Shown here: positions 50,483 to 58,982 of the stretch, in pieces
Layout: every line of letters begins with the position of its first letter
How positions within the stretch are numbered: the stretch's first letter is position 1
From: an uncultured Eubacteriales bacterium
Lineage (GTDB): Bacteria > Bacillota > Clostridia > Oscillospirales > Oscillospiraceae
Reading direction: 5' to 3'
DNA: 58,982 nucleotides
Assembly: GCA_905205195.1 (NCBI GenBank)
Contig: CAJLCS010000002.1
Coordinates: 1 to 58,982, forward strand
Position numbers and translations under genes: made by a program
Notes under the pieces: generated by a model
What the model saw: the letters and a program-made list of their open reading frames with translations, nothing else
The model's database searches: none
Told to the model about the DNA's origin: nothing

Positions 50483-53381
50483 TATCGGGTCCACCACCCT
50501 CAAATGCGTGGTGCTGGACGAAACCGGCGCGCTGCGCTACAGCACCTACCGGCGGCACCTGTCCCGGATCCCGGAGACGGCGTCGGAAATCTTTGACGAG
50601 CTGGAGCGGCAGTTTCCCGGCGAGTCCTTTGCCGTCACCCTGTCCGGCTCGGCAGGCATGGGGCTGGCGGAGGAGACGGGGCTTCCCTTCGTGCAGGAGG
50701 TTTACGCCGAAAAGCTGGCGGTGGAGCGGTTCTGCCCCGGCACCGACGTGGTCATTGAACTGGGCGGCGAGGACGCGAAAATGCTGTTTCTCACCGGCGG
50801 CTTTGAGATGCGGATGAACGGCACCTGCGCCGGGGGCACCGGCGCCTTCATCGACCAGATGGCGGCGCTGATGCAGGTGACGCCGGAGGAGCTGAACGAT
50901 CTGGCCGCCCATCACGAGAAAATTTACACCATTGCCTCCCGCTGCGGCGTCTTTGCCAAGTCCGACGTGCAGCCGCTGCTGAATCAGGGCGCCCGGAAGG
51001 AGGACATCGCCGCCGGAATCTTTTACGCGGTGGTGAGCCAGACCATCGCCGGACTGGCCCAGGGACGGCAGATCGGCGGCCGTGTGCTGTATCTGGGTGG
51101 GCCGCTGCATTTTCTGCCGGAGCTGCGGCGCAGCTTTGACGAGGTGCTGCATACCGCCGGCGTCTGTCCGGAAAACGCCCTGTATTTCGTGGCGCTGGGG
51201 GCGGCCGTCTCCGGCGTGGGGCAGCCCAGGGACGTGGCGGCCCTGCCGGAGCTGTTCCGGCAGAAGCGGAGCGGCGATTTCCGTCACGCCCGGCCTCTGT
51301 TCCGGTCCGAGGCGGAGTATCGGGAATTCCGCAGCCGTCACGACGCGGCCTCCGAGGGCATCCAGCAGCTGGACGCGCCTGCCGACCCCATGTATCTGGG
51401 CATCGACGCCGGTTCCACCACGGTGAAGCTGGTGTTGTGCGACGAGGACGGCAATCTGTTCCGGCCGTATTATGCCTCCAACAGCGGCAATCCCGTGCCG
51501 CTGGTCCGGGACTACCTGCAAAAGCTGTATGCGGATTATCCGACGCTGCATATTGCAGGCTCTGCGGTGACGGGCTACGGTGAGGAAATCATCAAGCACG
51601 CCTTCGGTGTGGACATGGGCATGGTGGAAACCGTGGCCCATTATACGGCGGCGGAGCAGTTCCGCCCCGACGTGGACTTCATCCTGGATATCGGCGGGCA
51701 GGATATCAAGTGCTTCCAGATCCGCAACGGCGCCATCGACAATCTGTACCTGAATGAGGCCTGCTCCTCCGGCTGCGGATCGTTTTTGCAGACCTTTGCG
51801 GCGGCGCTTGGCTATACCGCCGAGGACTTTTCCAAACTGGGCCTGTTTGCCGACGCGCCGGTGGATCTTGGCTCCCGGTGTACGGTGTTTATGAACAGCT
51901 CCGTCAAGCAGGCCCAGAAGGACGGAGCCGGCATTGAGAATATTGCGGCAGGCCTGTCCATCAGCGTGGTGAAAAACGCCCTTTACAAGGTCATTCGCTG
52001 CGCCAATCCGGAAACGCTGGGCAAGCACATCGTGGTGCAGGGAGGTACCTTCCTCAACGACTGCGTCCTGCGGGCCTTTGAGCAGGAAATCGGCCGGGAG
52101 GTCATCCGGCCCCGGTATGCGCCGCTGATGGGCGCTTACGGCGCGGCGCTGTACGTCAAAAAGCATGGTACCGGCCGGACCACGCTGATCGATGTGGCAG
52201 GGCTGGCCGGGTTCCGCCATCAGGTAAAGACCATTACCTGCGGCGGCTGCACCAACCACTGCTCCCTGACGGTGAATACCTTCAGCGGCGGCCGGAAGTA
52301 CATCGCGGGCAACCGGTGCTCCAAGCCGCTGGGCCGCAGCGAGCAGAAGCAGACCATGGATCTGTACGATTACAAGCTCAAGCTGCTGGAATCTTTTATG
52401 GGCAACGAGCTGGAGCCGGGAAAAAAGACCGTGGGCATTCCCATGGGACTGAATTTCTACGAGCTGCTGCCGTTCTGGTACACTTTCTGGAAAAAACTGG
52501 ACTGCAACGTACTGGTGTCCCCCTTCTCCAGCCGGGATACCTATCTGGCCGGTCAGCAGACCATACCGTCGGATACGGTGTGCTATCCGGCCAAGCTGAT
52601 GCACGGCCATGTCCGCTGGCTGGCGGAGCAGGCCCCGGATCTGATTTTTTACCCGGACATGAGTTATAATGTGGACGAGGGGCTGGGCACCAACCACTTC
52701 AACTGCCCTGTGGTGGCTTACTATCCCCAGGTGCTGAAAATGAATGTACCGGAGCTGCAAAGCGTTCCGCTTTTCAGTGATTTTCTCTCGCTGGCCAAGC
52801 CGAAGCAGTTTGAAAGGCGGATGCGGGAGGTCCTGCCCAAGTACCTGCCCGGCGTGACGGCGTCCAGGATCCATGCCGCGTCGGCGGCGGCCTACGGTGC
52901 CTATGAGGACTACCTGAACCGGGTCCGGGCCGAAGGCGAGCGGTATCTGCAGGCGGCGAAAAAGGCCGGAATGCCGGTGATCGTGCTGGCGGGACGGCCG
53001 TATCATGCGGACCCGGAAATCAACCACGGCATTCATACGCTGCTGACGTCCCTGGGGGCGGCGGTGGTGACGGAGGACAGCCTGAGCAATCGGGTGAAGC
53101 CCTTTGCCACCGGTGTGCGCAATCAGTGGACCTACCATGCCCGGATGTACGCTGCGGCCCGCTATATTGCCGAGAGCGACCCGGCAGACAACCTCCATCT
53201 GGTGCAGCTGGTGTCCTTCGGCTGCGGCGTGGACGCGGTGACCACCGATGAGGTCCGGTCCATTCTGGAATCGGCGGGACGGGTTTACACCCAGATCAAA
53301 ATTGATGAAATTTCCAACATGGGCGCGGTGACCATCCGGCTGCGGAGTCTGTTTGCCATGGTAGAGCAGGGAAGGCGATGA
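50463..53381 (+). CDS. Acyl-CoA dehydratase activase (two ATPase domains plus DUF2229)
   Basis: A 972-residue protein starting at the ATG at 50463 with GGAGG upstream. Residues 1-260 and about 315-590 are two BadF/BadG-type ATPase domains (each begins GLDIGSTTLK or GIDAGSTTVK). Cluster-type Cys residues are Cys122 in NGTCAGGTGAF and Cys434/Cys438 in NEACSSGCGSF. After them lies the DUF2229 region with CGGCTNHCSLTVN and PYHADPEINHG. ATPases of this type donate electrons at low potential to 2-hydroxyacyl-CoA dehydratases. It is translated together with the HgdB-like gene before it. Confidence 0.88.
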   Translation: MKQLGLDIGSTTLKCVVLDETGALRYSTYRRHLSRIPETASEIFDELERQFPGESFAVTLSGSAGMGLAEETGLPFVQEVYAEKLAVERFCPGTDVVIELGGEDAKMLFLTGGFEMRMNGTCAGGTGAFIDQMAALMQVTPEELNDLAAHHEKIYTIASRCGVFAKSDVQPLLNQGARKEDIAAGIFYAVVSQTIAGLAQGRQIGGRVLYLGGPLHFLPELRRSFDEVLHTAGVCPENALYFVALGAAVSGVGQPRDVAALPELFRQKRSGDFRHARPLFRSEAEYREFRSRHDAASEGIQQLDAPADPMYLGIDAGSTTVKLVLCDEDGNLFRPYYASNSGNPVPLVRDYLQKLYADYPTLHIAGSAVTGYGEEIIKHAFGVDMGMVETVAHYTAAEQFRPDVDFILDIGGQDIKCFQIRNGAIDNLYLNEACSSGCGSFLQTFAAALGYTAEDFSKLGLFADAPVDLGSRCTVFMNSSVKQAQKDGAGIENIAAGLSISVVKNALYKVIRCANPETLGKHIVVQGGTFLNDCVLRAFEQEIGREVIRPRYAPLMGAYGAALYVKKHGTGRTTLIDVAGLAGFRHQVKTITCGGCTNHCSLTVNTFSGGRKYIAGNRCSKPLGRSEQKQTMDLYDYKLKLLESFMGNELEPGKKTVGIPMGLNFYELLPFWYTFWKKLDCNVLVSPFSSRDTYLAGQQTIPSDTVCYPAKLMHGHVRWLAEQAPDLIFYPDMSYNVDEGLGTNHFNCPVVAYYPQVLKMNVPELQSVPLFSDFLSLAKPKQFERRMREVLPKYLPGVTASRIHAASAAAYGAYEDYLNRVRAEGERYLQAAKKAGMPVIVLAGRPYHADPEINHGIHTLLTSLGAAVVTEDSLSNRVKPFATGVRNQWTYHARMYAAARYIAESDPADNLHLVQLVSFGCGVDAVTTDEVRSILESAGRVYTQIKIDEISNMGAVTIRLRSLFAMVEQGRR

Positions 53382-53382
53382 G

Positions 53383-53892
53383 ATGGCGGAATGGAACGAT
53401 GTCTATGACGAAAACCGCCGCCTGACCGGGCGGCGGCACCTGCGCGGCACGCCCTGGGCGGCAGGCGACTACGGCCTTGTGGTGTGCGTGTGGGTGTACG
53501 ATGGCCGGGGCAAGCTGCTGCTGACCCGCCGGGCACCGGAAAAAACCGCCGCCGGGACCTGGGAAAATTCCGGCGGCGCGGCCCAGGCCGGGGAAACCAG
53601 CTGCCAGGCCATTGCCCGGGAGCTGCGGGAGGAAACGGGCATTTCGGCGTCGGAGCAGGAATTCCGGCTGCTGCGGACGGTGCGGGACGGGAACCTGTTT
53701 TTTGATCACTACTGTCTCAGGCGACGGACGCCTCTGTCCGAGATCCGCCTTCAGCCCGGGGAGACGGACGGCGTCCGGTGGGCCACTTTTCCGGAGGTCC
53801 ATGCGCTGATCCGCCGGGGGGCCATCTGCGATGTGATCGGCCGGCAGTTTCTCGAGGAGGAACCGGCCCTCCTGGCGCTGCAAACGGAATAA
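53383..53892 (+). CDS. Nudix hydrolase
   Basis: A 169-residue protein with a complete Nudix box from Gly65 to Ile87 (Gly65, Glu71, Arg79-Glu80, Glu83-Glu84, Gly86). The N-terminal start (YDENRRLTGRRHLRG) is like that of the IPP-isomerase-like/YfcD-type subgroup. Substrate unknown: a nucleoside diphosphate derivative or an isoprenoid diphosphate. It begins one base after the activase stop, so it is probably in the same transcript. Confidence 0.88.
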   Translation: MAEWNDVYDENRRLTGRRHLRGTPWAAGDYGLVVCVWVYDGRGKLLLTRRAPEKTAAGTWENSGGAAQAGETSCQAIARELREETGISASEQEFRLLRTVRDGNLFFDHYCLRRRTPLSEIRLQPGETDGVRWATFPEVHALIRRGAICDVIGRQFLEEEPALLALQTE

Positions 53893-53894
53893 AG

Positions 53895-53931
53895 AAATCG
53901 GAAGTCTCCGTTTTTGGGAGACTTCCGATTT
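53895..53931. terminator. Terminator after the Nudix gene
   Basis: A 15-bp stem (53895-53909 with 53917-53931) with loop GTTTTTG, directly after the stop of the Nudix gene. Confidence 0.85.
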
Positions 53932-53937
53932 GCTTTC

Positions 53938-54086
53938 AGCAGGTTTCCGCCATTTTTTTCGTGAACGCGGTCGTAAAGCGTGGGAATGGTGATCCGGTGC
54001 TCGCCCCGGAAATGCCAGGTGATGCTGCCGCCGCAAGCGCCGATCCGGCTGCGGCTGTGTCCGGGGCAGACCTGTGCCGTGAGTGT
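53938..54086 (-). pseudogene. Possible minus-strand gene fragment
   Basis: The minus frame from 54086 reads TLTAQVCPGHSRSRIGACGG, then SITWHFRGEHRITIPTLYDR, with third-position GC as high as in real genes of this window. A stop lies just upstream, so there is no start. No family recognised. It fills most of the gap before the rpoB promoter and is probably a decayed gene end. Confidence 0.25.
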
Positions 54087-54156
54087 TTACCTGAGTCGGG
54101 ACGCCTGTCGTGCAGGGGAAAACCGGGAAAAAACAGCAAAAATCCATTTTACACCA

Positions 54157-54185
54157 TTGACAAACCCGTGCCGATGCTGTAAAAT
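54157..54185 (+). promoter_or_regulatory. rpoB promoter
   Basis: TTGACA (54157-54162) and TAAAAT (54180-54185) with 17-base spacing. It leaves an untranslated leader of about 165 bases before rpoB. rplJ/rplL do not precede rpoB here, so rpoBC has its own promoter. Confidence 0.8.
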
Positions 54186-54355
54186 GGACTTCCATACTGT
54201 GGGAGTATGCGTATTTTTACCATTCCCCCACCATGGGTATTGTAGCACAGGCTCCGGAGCGTGTCAAGACGGAAAACCAGCGATTTTGACAACCGATCCT
54301 GGCGTATCAAGTAGGCAACACATGATTCCGGCCTCAGGCCGAAAGAAAGGCTGTG

Positions 54356-58045
<3,690 letters not shown>

Positions 58046-58057
58046 GGAGGCTCGGAA

Positions 58058-58982
58058 ATGGCAGACGCCACCTTTGATGCCATTCGAATTGGCATTGCTT
58101 CGCCGGAAATGATCCGGCAGTGGTCCCATGGCGAGGTCAAAAAGCCGGAGACCATCAACTATCGTACTCTGAAACCCGAGCGGGACGGCCTGTACTGCGA
58201 GCGGATCTTCGGACCCACCAAGGACTGGGAGTGCCACTGCGGTAAATATAAGAAAATCAAGTACAAGGGCAAAATCTGCGACCGCTGCGGCGTGGAAGTC
58301 ACCAAGGCCAAGGTCCGCCGGGAGCGGATGGGCCACATTGAGCTGGCGGCCCCCTGCAGCCACATCTGGTATTTCAAGGGCATCCCCTCCCGGATGGGCC
58401 TGATTCTGGATGTCAGCCCCAAGGTCCTGGAAAAGGTGCTGTATTTTGCCGCCTATATCGTCACCGATCCCGGCGACGCGCCGCTGGCGCTCAACCAGGT
58501 GCTCACCGAGAAGGAGTACCGGGATATGCGGGAAAAGTACGAGGACGACTTCAAGGCTGGCATGGGCGCCGAGGCCGTGAAGGAGCTGCTGGAGCAGATT
58601 GATCTGGACCAGCTGTCCAATCAGCTCCGGGAAGAGCTGAAAACCGCCTCCACCCAGAAAAAGCTCCGGCTGGTCAAGCGGCTGGAGGTTGTGGAAGCCT
58701 TCCGGGAGTCCGGCAACAAGCCCAGCTGGATGATTATGGACGTGCTGCCCGTTATTCCGCCGGATATCCGGCCCATGATTCAGCTGGACGGCGGCCGGTT
58801 CGCCACCTCCGACCTGAACGATCTGTACCGCCGGGTCATCAACCGGAATAACCGCCTGAAACGGTTGATTCAGCTCCACGCCCCCGACATCATCGTCCGC
58901 AACGAAAAGCGGATGCTGCAGGAGGCCGTGGACGCCCTGATCGACAACGGCCGCCGGGGCCGCGCCGTCACCGGCGCCAACA
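58058..58982 (+). CDS. rpoC: RNA polymerase beta' subunit, 5' part
   Basis: The first 308 codons; the gene runs off the end of the window. It starts 12 bases after rpoB with AAGGAGG. The N-terminal zinc finger (ECHCGKYK and ICDRCG, four Cys), the IPSRMGLILDVSPK segment and the beginning of the clamp (PSWMIMDVLPVIPPDIRPMI) are all intact. Confidence 0.97.
   Translation, partial: MADATFDAIRIGIASPEMIRQWSHGEVKKPETINYRTLKPERDGLYCERIFGPTKDWECHCGKYKKIKYKGKICDRCGVEVTKAKVRRERMGHIELAAPCSHIWYFKGIPSRMGLILDVSPKVLEKVLYFAAYIVTDPGDAPLALNQVLTEKEYRDMREKYEDDFKAGMGAEAVKELLEQIDLDQLSNQLREELKTASTQKKLRLVKRLEVVEAFRESGNKPSWMIMDVLPVIPPDIRPMIQLDGGRFATSDLNDLYRRVINRNNRLKRLIQLHAPDIIVRNEKRMLQEAVDALIDNGRRGRAVTGAN

Overview
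The window looks like the chromosome of a GC-rich, fermentative, low-branching Firmicute, most likely a gut Clostridia of the Oscillospiraceae/Ruminococcaceae type. The reasons are the atpZ-atpI-atpB-E-F-H-A-G-D-C order, TmcAL and RecD2 proteins, the two-ATPase acyl-CoA dehydratase activase, DUF624 and AraC regulators beside intracellular glycosidases, short intergenic repeats of the kind common in gut Clostridia, and strong AGGAGG ribosome-binding sites. This placement is an inference from gene content; no 16S gene is present.

Left end (1-4015): a lower-GC graveyard of a polymorphic-toxin (Rhs/YD-repeat) locus. Fragments of YD core, two displaced hydrophobic toxin tails, two candidate immunity genes, a DUF4279-like remnant and an RCC1-like secreted protein lie in one direction, followed by about 800 bases with hairpins but almost no coding.

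Glycan island (4110-27429): mostly cytoplasmic carbohydrate-active enzymes in short operons. They are GH27 alpha-galactosidase with a small CxxC protein, an SGNH hydrolase and a beta-helix protein; GH78 rhamnosidase; GH4 (MelA-type) alpha-galactosidase; DUF624 plus GH92 alpha-mannosidase; GH36 plus a GH28-like beta-helix protein; a DUF6259 protein; and an M28 peptidase. Three AraC regulators sit among them, each divergent from or beside a target cluster. In the middle is a three-gene sugar operon (15507-18292): a fused XRE-HTH/PfkB sugar kinase, a class II ketose-phosphate aldolase and a D-lyxose (D-mannose) isomerase. No transporter for the sugars is present and none of the hydrolases has a visible signal peptide, so oligosaccharides are presumably imported by systems outside the window.

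Housekeeping half (27488-58982): a YeiH-type transporter, asnS, the complete F1Fo ATP synthase operon on the minus strand with several unusual residues (two carboxylates in subunit c, a Walker lysine replaced by Gln in alpha, an insertion in subunit a), then recD2-comF-mreB on the plus strand. After these come a Cys-rich hypothetical protein, another glycan-type beta-helix protein (GH110-like), tmcAL, a deletion remnant of a FAD oxidoreductase, ackA, pepT, a small XRE regulator, a split 2-hydroxyacyl-CoA dehydratase/activase pair, a Nudix hydrolase, rpoB and the 5' part of rpoC, which runs off the end.

The most interesting items for follow-up are the HTH-PfkB fusion operon, the collection of four mechanistically different alpha-galactosidase-type enzymes in one genome segment, the ATP synthase substitutions, a 193-bp MITE-like element between twin terminator hairpins, and a nested palindrome at 48692-48772.
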